This document shows, piece by piece, positions 24,683-36,400 of a stretch of 64,000 nucleotides of DNA. The position numbers and the translations under genes were made by a program. The first letter of the stretch is position 1. Each line of letters begins with the position of its first letter. The stretch is from Beroe ovata. Taxonomy: Eukaryota > Ctenophora > Nuda > Beroida > Beroidae. The notes beneath the pieces were generated by a model. That model worked only from the letters and a program-made list of their open reading frames with translations, had not been told where the DNA came from and did not search any database. The stretch is taken from assembly GCA_946803715.1 (NCBI GenBank), contig CAMPET010000001.1, forward strand, positions 250,655-314,654, written 5' to 3'.

Positions 24683-27600
24683 CTGAAATTGGAGTGAGAT
24701 TAATTAGTTTCCCGCTTCCAGAGCATGAGTGATGGGAATTGGGAGTGATAAATGAGTGATGGATGTGTGATTCAGTTTCATGGGTTCAGGGCAGGGAATT
24801 GTGTGGGATTGGGCATCCTATTCCTAGCATGTGAGGAGGAGAGACAAACAGTCAGAGATTCGTCCTTCTTCTTGGTACAGCTTCGAATAACACGTATTCC
24901 ACGCATGTTTGCATGCTCACAGCTGCTATCACGGGCATTATTATCGATTTCCCAACAACTGCAAGAGCACAAAGCCGCCTTCCCTTTTTCAGGACCAGCG
25001 AAAAAGATCAGCTCACACACAAACTTTAGAGTATAGGTAACTAGCTGTTATCAAAGCTAATATAAGTGTCTGATAACGCACACCGTGGCATCATTTGATC
25101 ACGTGTCCGCCGGAAGACTAGCAATATCCGACATGGGTGACGTCACACGTGACGGAGTCAGCGGTTGTCTAGGTGACATGAGGTAGCCCAGGAGACACAT
25201 GGCAGTGACAGTTCCAATTTGGATTTCCCGGGTTTGGAGCGTGCCGTCGTCTGTGTCTGAAATGCGAACTAACGGCTTAGTTTACACTGATAACAGGTGG
25301 CTCATGAACTATGCTTCAGATATTCGTTGTGAGGGACAGGGATGTTAGAGGAAAGTGTGATGAGGGCGGTGATGGAATATCCGTGCAAAAACATGAAATA
25401 GTAATGCTATGCTCGGTAAAAACAAGAACACTTACAGTATTGCCATCCCTTGGTAACGATAACGAAATGGTCGTGATCGAGCATCTTGGAAACGGTGGAC
25501 AGTGGTGTGTCAACTGTTACCTGAAACATGGTAATGACCGCGTTACCATGGTGACACTGTTGGTAACCATGGTGACACTGTTGGTTACCAAGGAAACATA
25601 CACACAATTCCATGAAATTGAACCATGTTATAGTGTTACCTTCTGGAATTGATTGTACATGACTTTGGAGACTGGGTCCTGGGCTTCTGCCTTGCCCGAT
25701 GTAATCTTCCTCATCATATTATGGAGTGTTACCGCACCTGAGCCAGGAATAAGTTATGATAATGGACACTGGACATTTACATTTGGGGATTCAAATCCCA
25801 AATTTATGGTTTTGTCGGGGAGGGGTCCCCCGGTCCCAAACTTTTCCAGTCACGGGACAGCAATTGACCAATGACGACAGCAATTGGACAGCAATAGGAC
25901 AGCAATTGACCAATGACGTTGTCACGTGATCAAAATCATTTCGGACCCCTCCCCAAAAATACCATTCAACAATTATACATGTCACCTCCACGTTGTGAGA
26001 ACAACTGCACATGTCACGCGTTACATGTCACGCGTTACATGTCACGCGTTACATGTCACGCGTTACTCTAACCTAGAATAGTGCCGTCACTGTCCACAAC
26101 GGGCAGCTGGTCCACGTTCCTCTTGCTCATGATCTCAATAGCGGTCTGACACTTCATCGTGGGGGATACGATGATAGGATCGGTCAGGGTGATCACTGAT
26201 ACGGGCAGTTTGTGCCACCTGCGACAACGTGGGAAGTGAAATGTGTGGTTCTGTTTTTCGGCATTTTTTTCGGACGAAAGTTCTAAAAAGCAAGAACTTG
26301 GTTCTTGGAGAAATGAGAAGTGAGAGCAATACTGACCATTGTTGATTCTCGTCTTCCTTTTCCGAGACGGACAGAAATCCCTGTTCAATCATCCAATCAT
26401 CGGACAGATACTTTGTCATGTAGTTCCGTACTGAGTCCGGGAGCATTACCACAACTCGTGCCCCCTCCGGGAGCGAGCGAGCTTCCTGATTGGTGGGTTG
26501 TTAGGAGGAGAGTTTCCTGATTGGTGGATTGTTAGAATGATGGCTTCCTGATAGGCTGATTTCTCTCAAATTTGAGCTCCCGATCGGTTCGAAAATTTTG
26601 TACTCTACCGATCAGAGCTCCCGGATCCTTGACGTGTTCCTGACAGACTCGTCACGGGTCTCTCTTACCTCAATAGCACAGTACATGTTGCTGCCGCAGC
26701 TTCCACCACACAGTAAACCCTCTAGCCGTATCATTTTCCGTGCCATCAAGAACGAAGGTTCATCATCACTCTTTACCCATCTGAGGATCATAGTTTGAGG
26801 GGGTGTTTTAGAGATCACATTCTTAAGAAAATCATGAAGATACTGAGCTATAATTGCGTCGATGATCGGTTAAGCCTCCCTTTTTCGGAGTGAAAATCAC
26901 AGGATTCAAAGAACAAAAATGCGATGTTCGAACTCACTTGTCCACTATACTCTGATCTAGAACTGTGGGGATGAAATCGTACCCCACTCCCTCCACATGA
27001 TACATTTCCCCCTCCCTTTCCTTGTTCAGAGACTCGGGAACTGCCAGACTCGACCCTTCTGGATCAACTCCAACAACCTGGAGAATTGTATGCAAACTCA
27101 AAGAAAAAGGTCCGAAATTTCAAATAGAAACCACTAATTTGTAGGGGGTTCCACGAAATCTCACTTACAACTATATCGGGAATTTTCTCTTTCAGTTTCC
27201 TGGCTACTCCGGATACTGTACCACCAGTTCCAGCTCCTATTACCACCATGTCTATCTTTCCTTCATGGAGGGAAGTAGAATCATGACTTGCGAAATGCGA
27301 GGATTGTTGAAATCAGATGCGAATGTGCGAAACACCATTTTAGATCAATTACACACGCACAAAGACACGATTACCTTCCATCTGATGGTAGATTTCTTCT
27401 GCAGTTGAATCATAGTGGGCAATTGGGTTGTACTCATTTCGGTACTGAGAGGGAACAGAAATTTGAAAAGGAGCGGATCCAGTTATAGAATCATTGACAC
27501 CGAGGCATCTGCGCGGATTAAAAAACAATGAAATCGAAAATCCACAGATTTCACAAGAAATACGCGCGTGCGCGCGAACATCTCAACCAAAAAGTCGAAA

Positions 27601-30318
27601 AGCGAAGACCCTTTAGCGCATATTCCATTAAAATTCTCGAATTTGCGCTCGAATTTTCTCCAACTTGGCAACGTTTCTGGAGAAAAGCCACCAAACGTCG
27701 TCCGCGAAAATTAGCAAGCATACCAGGTGAGAAAGAATGTTTGAAACATCTCTCTTCACATTCACATGTTTGCTCAATTTCCCTGACTTTGCAGAATCGC
27801 GAGGTATATTCTTCGCATATCAAGTTACAACCGAGCTTTTCTCTAGGGATTACAATTACATATTGTGGTGTATCCGAGCTAAATGTGGACTATCGTACCT
27901 GATCTAGAATGATCGAATGAGGAATTTCCTTCATGAGCTGCTGTGCCACTGCGATGTGCGACTCTGAAAGAAAATGGTTTAAGTCTAAAGAACCATCACT
28001 TTTTGAAATAAATTTCCGGGAGTTTCGTATGATCGTTTATGATCTTTTCTACCATTCTCACAATTATATCAAATCAATCTCACAATATATCAAATCACAT
28101 TGTGAAATATTGTCAGCTATACGTGATCACTGAATAGCATAGTAATTGAATCGCGAACTCCATAATAAGGTGATGCCGGCATTTTCAAATCAAGTTCTCA
28201 TGATTGAATCAACAGCTACCGAAATAGCATTATATTAGCGGGAACGTCGCGGAAATTCGTGATATTTTAGATGTGTGATTTATGACAAGATTTTGGTCGA
28301 CGGTCAGATGTAAGCAAAAGAAGCAAGTTATCATCAAAAATATGAAGAACGAATGATCAAAATGAGATCAAAACAAGATTTCGCGTGTGAGTACAGATTG
28401 AAACTGACAAACAATTGACAGTGCCACGCGACAGTACCACGCGACAGTACCACGCGACAGTAACGCGTGACAGCACCACGTGACAGGTTACCTTGACTGT
28501 CGAATGCAGCAGAAGTTGGTGTTCGTACAATCTCAGCACCCAGGGCGCGTAGAACACTCACCTGGTGAAATTGTTATCAACTTTACAGCGGATAAGTTAT
28601 TACAGAGCTGATAAGTTGTTATTACAGCTCAAGATGGAGCATGGAAACAAAACACATTGCTTGAGTGCTCACTACTCAATCAAATTTCCTCCTTACCTAA
28701 CTCGATTCTTATCTGGGAAAGAGCCGGAAACAACGGGAAATTGGGAAAATTTACTGGCTGGAGTCCAGGGTTTGTAATAATACTTTTACTTTCGTGAATT
28801 AATAACGAACCCCTATTTATTCAGACACCATCATTCCATCGGGACATATCTCCGACTTTGAGTGGTGTATTTCAAAACACCTGACTATTCACACGGAATA
28901 ACATATTCATTCAGACGGATGAAGATCTAAAAACGAGTTCATCGGCGAATATCTCAAATTTTATTCAAAGTTTGGAATGTTATGCCATGTTATTCACACA
29001 GAAGGACTGCTCCCACCCTACTCCACCACCCTACTCCACCACCCTACTTCACCACCGACCTTTTCGTTACTCATCTTCTCGGGCATCACAATGATACATC
29101 TGTACCCCTTCACAGCTGCTGCCAGAGCCAGCCCAATACCTGACAGATGGATTTAAGATTGTTAAGATGTTAAGATTTTTCTGTCAATGTTTCGGTCCAT
29201 CTATATTATCAATCCATCTTAACAGGATAATTTTATAGATGACAAATTCCACCCTTGCAGTTATGGTTTTGGCAAAGAAATTATAAACTAGTATGTTAAC
29301 CCTAGAAGAAATTTGACGGTGATGGCTGTATCCGATTTAGAAACCTTAACTAACCTGTGTTCCCGCTGGTAGGCTCTATGAGAGTATGAACCCCTGGTGT
29401 AATCGTTCCCCTTCTCTCAGCCTCTTCCACCATCCTCAATCCTATGCGATCCTTCACACTCCCGCCAGCATTGAAAAACTCACACTTCGCAACTGACATG
29501 GTGTGACATTGGTGTTTGGAGGATGTGACTTCAAATTTCTCATTCTACAAACAAGAAAGGCATAAAGCCGGGATAATCTCTGAAACCATCAAATTTTTGA
29601 CGATCATAATATGAAGTTCTTACATAAGTCACATTTCAGTCCGCAATCCTTCTTCAATCTGTCGAGTTTAACCATGGGCGTGTTTCCAATGTGTTGTAGT
29701 ATAGTGTCGTACACACCGTACTTCTTACTGAAATTGACAGTGGTTGGGAAAATCCACATCGACATATCCAAATCGACTAATGTTATTTTAGCCGATTTTC
29801 CACAAATCAGAATCCCTGATAGGCGGTCGCGATACAGATTTTACATACTGCGGTTAATGATTAGTAGAAAAGATCTTAGAATAGGAAGGGTCTTACAGTA
29901 GGAAGGGCCTCAGAATAAGTCAACGAAAATGTTGAAATACCAAGTGTAACTTTCCCAACTTACGGAGGTTTCCACTCGGTATGCACGTGGGGACTCGGCT
30001 CAGATGTTCCCACACTCCACGTGCATTCTGACGGTTTATCCGGACGAATCTGGGGGAGGGAGCATTGTGAAAAACAGGGGGATTAGGAAACAGGGAGATT
30101 TTGTAAAATTGGTGAAAATTACTGAGAAACATTGCGATATCTCATTTGTATGATCGGCATGACTGATGCGAACTATAATCAGTTATCAAGATTGAGCCAA
30201 ATTTAGTGGGAATCAGGAAAAAGTTGGAGAGCAAAAGTTGGAGACAAGTACTTACTGCCAGACTCCATTCGGACACGCTTGTAGACGTGTTCTTCCTCTG
30301 ATACGGACAAGCTGCCAT
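24543..30318 (-). CDS. CBS: cystathionine beta-synthase, heme-containing, with alternative last exons
   Basis: Sixteen minus-strand exons chain in phase to 545 residues (human 551). They start 30256-30318, 29964-30049, 29624-29727, 29355-29492 and end 26073-26218, 25640-25737, 25436-25520, 24543-24682. An in-frame ATG at 30330 is an alternative start. The N-terminal heme domain has PSECTW and PSPHVH, placing ligands at Cys30 and His42. The PLP core has [22 protein letters not shown] (Lys98), [40 protein letters not shown] and [12 protein letters not shown] Bateman module of two CBS motifs follows ([26 protein letters not shown], then the terminal exon). The enzyme condenses serine and homocysteine to cystathionine and can make H2S; AdoMet binding to the Bateman module activates animal enzymes. 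A second same-phase terminal exon (25099-25256) gives a 551-residue form. Confidence 0.96.
25099..25256 (-). CDS. CBS: CBS proximal alternative last exon (AdoMet-site Asp replaced)
   Basis: This exon has a good acceptor (GCATTTCAG), the same incoming phase as the distal exon, and an open frame of 52 codons to TGA. It starts with a split Tyr codon, then [20 protein letters not shown]. It is homologous to the distal exon ([19 protein letters not shown] against [19 protein letters not shown]) but has Cys where the distal exon and human CBS have Asp. Because both end in stop codons, use must be mutually exclusive. Its expression is not shown by sequence alone. Confidence 0.65.
25542..25576. repeat. 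paired GTTACCATGGTGAC palindrome-like units in a CBS intron
   Basis: GTTACCATGGTGAC (25542-25555) and GTAACCATGGTGAC (25563-25576) lie in tandem between CBS exons and resemble RFX X-box half-site pairs. They belong to the dispersed motif set described in the findings. Confidence 0.7.
26007..26066 (+). repeat. ACATGTCACGCGTT minisatellite in a CBS intron
   Basis: Four tandem 14-base units of CATGTCACGCGTTA lie seven bases below the 26073 exon end, so the array reaches almost to the splice donor on the minus strand. Confidence 0.85.
28418..28486 (+). repeat. CCACGCGACAGTA minisatellite in a CBS intron
   Basis: Five to six units of about 13 bases (CAGTACCACGCGA and variants ending CACGTGACAG) lie immediately next to the donor of the 28492-28561 exon. 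Confidence 0.8.
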
Positions 30319-30330
30319 GCTTCTGATCAA

Positions 30331-30636
30331 TGTGCGAGGTGAAAACTACAAGAGTCAATGTGCGACTCTCATGTCAATTCCATATTATGCGAGAGTTCAA
30401 TTTTACGAAAATAAATGACTTGACCGTAGTAATGCAGGCAGCGAAAGAATTGTTTTAACAGAATATTGACAACAAATAGCACAACAACTATCTAACAATT
30501 TACAATGATCTCCTATTTATTCCAGTTATAATTTAATCAATCGAGTTCATGGATCACAAAAAACAGAAAACATCATCGTTAATAAATATTATTAATAATC
30601 ACAAGAACGATTTTTTAGCAACAGTGGTATTAAACA
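30331..30636. other. CBS-POT1 intergenic region
   Basis: About 300 AT-rich bases separate the POT1 stop codon from the CBS start; both genes are on the minus strand. It should hold the CBS promoter and the POT1 3' end. No element could be assigned with confidence. Confidence 0.5.
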
Positions 30637-32253
30637 TTATTTCCTGATAAAAGTGTGAGATAGGAAAAACCTCACAACTCCGTCATTTTCTACACTATGA
30701 ATATGTAAATTACACCACTTTCCCATTATTTCCTGCAAAATCATCAAATCCGTTGCAATATCGATCTTGTGAAGTCCCAATAACTTCAGTGCATCATCCC
30801 CGCAACACATAACTTCAACTGGCTCTTCAACAGAAAAATCCTGAATCCACAATTTGAAGAACGGCTTTTTGGCGATATCACCATTTTCACACGAGGAACA
30901 CGTTGTAAAACCTTTTTCCATCTCTGATGAACATTTTCGACAGATGTAACATATCATACCAGGGTAAGAATCTGGCAAATGTACCGGGTAAACATATGCT
31001 CTCACACTATAAAGAGCACAACTTTCCCTTCTACTTGAAGTAATTACTGTTGCGAGATCAGTAGAGGACTGATATGAATATAAACATTCGGTAGGAGAAC
31101 TTTGGGAGTTATCATCGGGCTCCATCATCAATTCCCCTTCGTTTTGGGTTATTTTGATCTTCTCCACATTGTGAACGACCTTCTTGGCACTATCATGAAC
31201 ATCTGGATCCATTTTCCGGATTCCTCGTTTGTAGTCACATCCTTTATGCAAAATAATCTCACAAACTGTAAAACCATGAGGAGCGTAAATGTGAACATTG
31301 ACAAAACTAACAACATCACCAGGTGTTAATGTTTTTGCAATTGGTATGTGATTGTCAAAGACGATAACATCCACGGTGTAAGAATCTAGTTGCGAAAGCT
31401 CATGTTGCATCAGAGGAGTATCAACAAGTTTGTTTGAAATCTTAGTTAGTTCGATCGCAGGTTTTGTTCCATCCACACATCTCAGAATCCAAGAATTTTT
31501 GCCCTCTGCAGAACCAATGACTTGGAGAACGAGATTGCAGTACAAAGAGGGTTCTATGGAGGACAAAGGTGTCAAATAGTCATTAAATTTGTTGAAACCA
31601 GTTTTGCGCCTTTTGCTGGTTAACTGCTCATAATCACTTATGACATCTGGTTCTGTTGTTGGGATAGAATGATTTTGAGCTCTGGCTATCTCAAGAGGAT
31701 CTAGTGATTCAAACTCTTTGCCAAAATTTGTGGACTTGAACTCTGGAGATAAAACCCAGTCCCTCAATTGATCAACCAAAACTTTGTCTTCTTCTTTAAT
31801 GTTTCCTAAATTGATTTTGGATGTTTAAATCCAATTAAGAACCTATTCATTCAATCCAATTAAGGGATACCAAGCACCTACTTATTCTATGCAACTGAAC
31901 GAACTGGGACATACCTTCAAAGTTTCTTGAGTGGTGTAGAGCCACGTTACTACTACTGTATGGGGTGAAAAAAGCGAAAGAAGTGTCTTGGCTCTGGTTG
32001 ATTTGTGGTCGTCCTGAAACAAATTGGAAGAAGTGTTAAGTCCTGATTATCACCTTTCCAGATATCCTATCACTACAATATATATACCTACTACCTGCAA
32101 AAAACTGTACTTTAACATGACTGAGGATAACAATAGACAGATCAGTTAACAACTTCTTCTCTGGTAGGAAATCTGGGAGTCCTTGGAATAGACATTTGAT
32201 GATATTACTGGTACTGTTGTCAATCAGATCCATTCTCATTAAAGAATCAGTAC
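30637..32253 (-). CDS. POT1: protection of telomeres 1, short form
   Basis: Three exons chain on the minus strand: 32095-32253, 31915-32013 and 30637-31793. The first has an in-frame ATG at 32239, giving 466 residues (human 634); an upstream exon may exist because the exon opens with a free phase-1 acceptor. OB1 shows NSTSNIIKCLFQG and NFEEEDKVLVDQLRDW. OB2 shows SLYCNLVLQVIG, VDVIVFDNHIPIAKTLTPGD and the HKGCDYKRGIRKM block, which matches the human YGRGIRVLPES region. The C-terminal part (from CALYSVRAYVYPVHLP) has CYICRKC and CSSC, a probable zinc site of the OB3 fold that binds TPP1. It is too short to hold the resolvase-like insert seen in human POT1. Protein binds single-stranded telomeric DNA and caps chromosome ends. 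OB2 and OB3 sit in one long exon of 1157 bases, unusual for this window. Confidence 0.88.
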
Positions 32254-33408
32254 CTGAAAATTGCTGATTGTAGTTTTAGACAAAGAGCAAACTTGCATCA
32301 TTCATTGAAGAATATCTTAGGAAAGAAACCTTGTGTTCTGATTGGGTCAGATATACTGCAGCATACACAAATCAGTTTTGTTATACCATCACAATCAGGT
32401 TTCAAGTTCCTGAGTTTGAATTTTTCACAATTCATAGTAATTTCTTCCACAGCTATTTTTTTAATCCAGCTATCTTTTTAATACTCCATAGCTATGTGAC
32501 TCATTTCACAGTCACATGCAAACTAAGTCTCCATATTTGCTGCAGCCTAAGAACTTATTCTATATATTAAGAGTTATCCTTATTGGTTTTTAGGTTGTCA
32601 TCAAATTATTGAATACAATGATATGATTCTAACTTCTTAGATTCTCCAACACACAAACTCCAGGAAATGCACAGCTACTCTGACGAAGCCATGAGAGAAA
32701 GTAGGAATTATGACATGAATGTTGAAATAAGACAATAAGATCGATCCAGATGTCAGCGCCATGTGATTTTGCCGACAATCACTCTCAGAGTCACTGCCCC
32801 AATGAGACATGTTAATATGAAATGTAGACGGATTATTTCACACAATGTAGGTATTGATTGTTCTACTCAAAAAATAAATAACCAAAACAAAATCTTGGGC
32901 TTATACTAGATGCAGGATCAGATTTTTGCCTTTCTTATACTCTGTGCTCAATACTACAATTGTGACGCGCGCGCCACAAATTATTCTCAGCTGGCGCTCG
33001 CGTCAGTGCAGCTAGGCCTAGCATCGCCAGGCAAGCCTGACGTTGCTTCTATATGCCCAAATTTAAATGACGCGATTCGCTATCTGAAGCGAAAAGTGCA
33101 AATCCAAAATCCTACGAAAATAATTTGCGCGCGCGCAATCTTGATTCGATATAATGGAATTGGATTAGGCGATATATAACATCCCGCCGCGCATACCGCG
33201 CCAGCAATGGTAATGTGACTAATGCAGGTATTGGTAAGGAGAATTATAGAACATCCAGCAAAAACCTCTCTTCGACTTAATTAAATTCAATTTCCTGATG
33301 TAAATGTGTTATTGACATGAGTTATATTACTATGACTATGAGTATTGACATGGAAAGTGTATACTGTATCTCTGCTCTGAGTGAACTTCTTCAGTCTACA
33401 GTCTAAGA
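32254..33408. other. POT1-TMEM145-like intergenic region
   Basis: No gene was recognised. The middle (32960-33210) is rich in GCGCGC blocks like those of the foldback repeats, without a clear inverted structure. It may contain the missing first exon of POT1, which I could not find. Confidence 0.5.
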
Positions 33409-36400
33409 TTATATGTGAGAAGGTCCATCAAATTGCTTCATCTCCATGCTGCTGTGGCTTGTGGATTCAGGGTTCGTCTCGGCGTTACACTGAATCGAAG
33501 AGAAACCCACCGAATATGCATCAGATCTTCCACCTATCACCTGACAATTGAAATCAGGTCATTTAATTCTATAACGGGCCCAACAAAACGGGTTCAACAA
33601 AAGTCTCAATTCAGTCATTCAAAAGCCAACTTTCTGACTCAATGTGTTTCATATTAATAGAGGGAAAGAAAGGTCGACTTACGGCACCGGTAGCTCTAAA
33701 AATGTTGGATTTGTCAAAGGTCTTGCTCGGTAGAGCTCCATCGACAATATCATCTTTGGTATTAGCAATTCCAATCTGAGGGAAATTCACGGCTGTAAGA
33801 TTGAGTTCAATTGAGATGGGTCTGGCTACAAATTCACTGTCACCAAAAAAGTTCACCGTCAAGAAGAAATCGGTCAGACCAGAAAATGATAGGAATGACT
33901 TCACTGGAAGTCATTGATAATCACCTGAGTGGTTTTGATGTTGAAGGGGAAGGCTTTGTTGGCATTGGAGGGTCTTGTAAGAACCAAGAACACGGTATAT
34001 CTGGAGGGGGTCATATTTGAAGCAACTTAGACCTACCCACATCCTCTTCTCAGAGCGGATTTAGCACGGAATATCTCCAGAGATTAAGTAGAATTGAATT
34101 ACGTTCTTGAGTGAGAATAACTACTATAACGGCTGGATAACTCACCCAAAGAAGAGGTTGGTATTCAGGACCACATTCACAGCCTTCTCGCGGTAATGAT
34201 CCTGTAGTTGAAACGCAGCTATCATCACGGTGACCGGCTTAGCCAGGAACCTGTAAGAACGGGTGTCAACACGGAGGAATTGTGGAACAAAGTGGAAAAT
34301 ACGATTCTCGAACTATGAGTTGTCGTGAATCATATCAAATCCTTGACAACAACAGAATTGATAACAATCCAAACTTTGGAACGTAATATGACTTCACTTG
34401 TCACCAACCAATCACTACATGGAGATAAGCTACAACACAGAACTCGCTGTTACCACTCACTCACCAGACAGTGTAAGCGCCGAAAAACATGGCGTAAAAC
34501 CGGCTCTTGTCCGGATAGAGTTTGAGAGTGTGGAAGTTGCACGTGCAAAACCATATCCACATAACGGTGATGCATGCCATGACGGCGTAGCCAGGCAGCG
34601 ATTCGAACTCGTAGAGAACCTCACCAGGGTCAAACATCTGGGAATTTGGGGAGAGGGGGTGGGTAATCACTTATCAGCCGATAGGGGGGGGGGGGGANNN
34701 NNNNNNNNNNNNNNNNNNNNNNNNNNNNNNNNNNNNNNNNNNNNNNNNNNNNNNNNNNNNNNNNNNNNNNNNNNNNNNNNNNNNNNNNNNNNNNNNNNNN
34801 NNNNNNNNNNNNNNNNNNNNNNNNNNNNNNNNNNNNNNNNNNNNNNNNNNNNNNNNNNNNNNNNNNNNNNNNNNNNNNNNNNNNNNNNNNNNNNNNNNNN
34901 NNNNNNNNNNNNNNNNNNNNNNNNNNNNNNNNNNNNNNNNNNNNNNNNNNNNNNNNNNNNNNNNNNNNNNNNNNNNNNNNNNNNNNNNNNNNNNNNNNNN
35001 NNNNNNNNNCACCACTTATTGCTTGACACCACTCCTCACTGACACCGCCACTCCTCACTGACACCACTCCTTGCTTGACACCACTCCTCACTGACACCAC
35101 CACTCGTTGACACCACTCCTTGCTTGACACCACATTACCTAACGACAGTCCATCCTTTGCTCAGGAGGATAAGAAGCAGAATGAACAATGTCTCAGCCAA
35201 TATTCCTGTTCCTTTCCCTGAGGACAATCTAAATTAGGTACCATGGTGACTAACAACTCGGTTACCATGGTGACTAACAACTCGGTTACCATGGGTAGAA
35301 TGATGACTGGAGACGAGTAGAGATCAGGTTCAATTGGCGTTGGGATTGGAGGTAATTATTTCTTTGACTTTTTCCAGAACTTACCGAAATATTTCAGTCC
35401 CTTGTTGTGCTCGCCAGTCAGGTTTATTGTACATCTGTGTATTGTGGAGATGGTTGTAGTAATCGCTGTAGAGTGAATGAAAAAAATGGGTGAAAATCTA
35501 TGCCACGTCATTCTTTAAAACTATATCTCTCGATTCAAATTAAAGTATACCTTGCAAGCTGACAGAAGCTATGAAAATCTTGAAGGACGTGTGATAAACT
35601 TGCTTGTTTGTCAGGGTATCTGAAAAAGAAAGAAAATGAATGGAGGATGAATATTCTATTTTAGGAAAAATATTGCAGAAAAGTTGCATCTTGCGTATAT
35701 CTGCTTATTGTTTTTCAGCTGGTACGACTTTCGCCTCACAGGCAAATTAGGGCGGGTATCTATAATGCGTAGGTGTGGCAACTGGCAGGGCGTGGAATTT
35801 CCGTCTAAATTTATCCGTCCAGACTATGGTATATTTCATTTTCATTGTCTTACGATTCAGGCTATGATATTTCCTCGGAGTAGCAGCATTCCAGCGAAAT
35901 TCCGTTAAATGATTGGATACGATTTCATCAAATTAGGTTGAGTCGCCCGCGCGATCGCACCATGAAAATGAACGGAATTTGCAGGTCTGAATATATTGGA
36001 ATGCCGATATAACAATTTTCCACGACCAATGAAAATTGTGGAAGAATGTAAAGATGTGTTGAGACTGGTTGGAAGGGTTGTTGAATTGAATGTGAGAGCA
36101 AAAGAGCGAGGACCCGATTTGTGTGGAAGAATGGAAGATTGCAGGAGTTCAAAGTCAATACTTCAAGTTATAAACGAAAAGAGGGTTAGAGACTCACGTG
36201 CAACTCTTGCGGAAGAGATGACCAGATAGAAGAATAGGATCAGGAATACGATTTCGGTCTCCAATATTCCTGGGATAATCGGGGCGATAATTGTCTGAGA
36301 CTTTGACTTTCGTCAAGAATCAGACTGGAATAGATTTCAACATATTGCAGTCAAAATTAAGCTGGGGAGTTGATTGTTAACCTATTTCATCAGCCGAAAC

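Noticed and set aside
27528-27902. 124-codon plus-strand open frame inside CBS
   Set aside because: It lies in a CBS intron on the other strand, has no recognisable domain or splice context, and its composition is intronic.
31779-31779. POT1 starting at the TTG codon near 31779
   Set aside because: The frame extends upstream to an acceptor at 31794 and joins two more exons with OB1 sequence, so this is internal.
34398-35133. Long open frames across the n run
   Set aside because: They are translations of n and have no sequence content.
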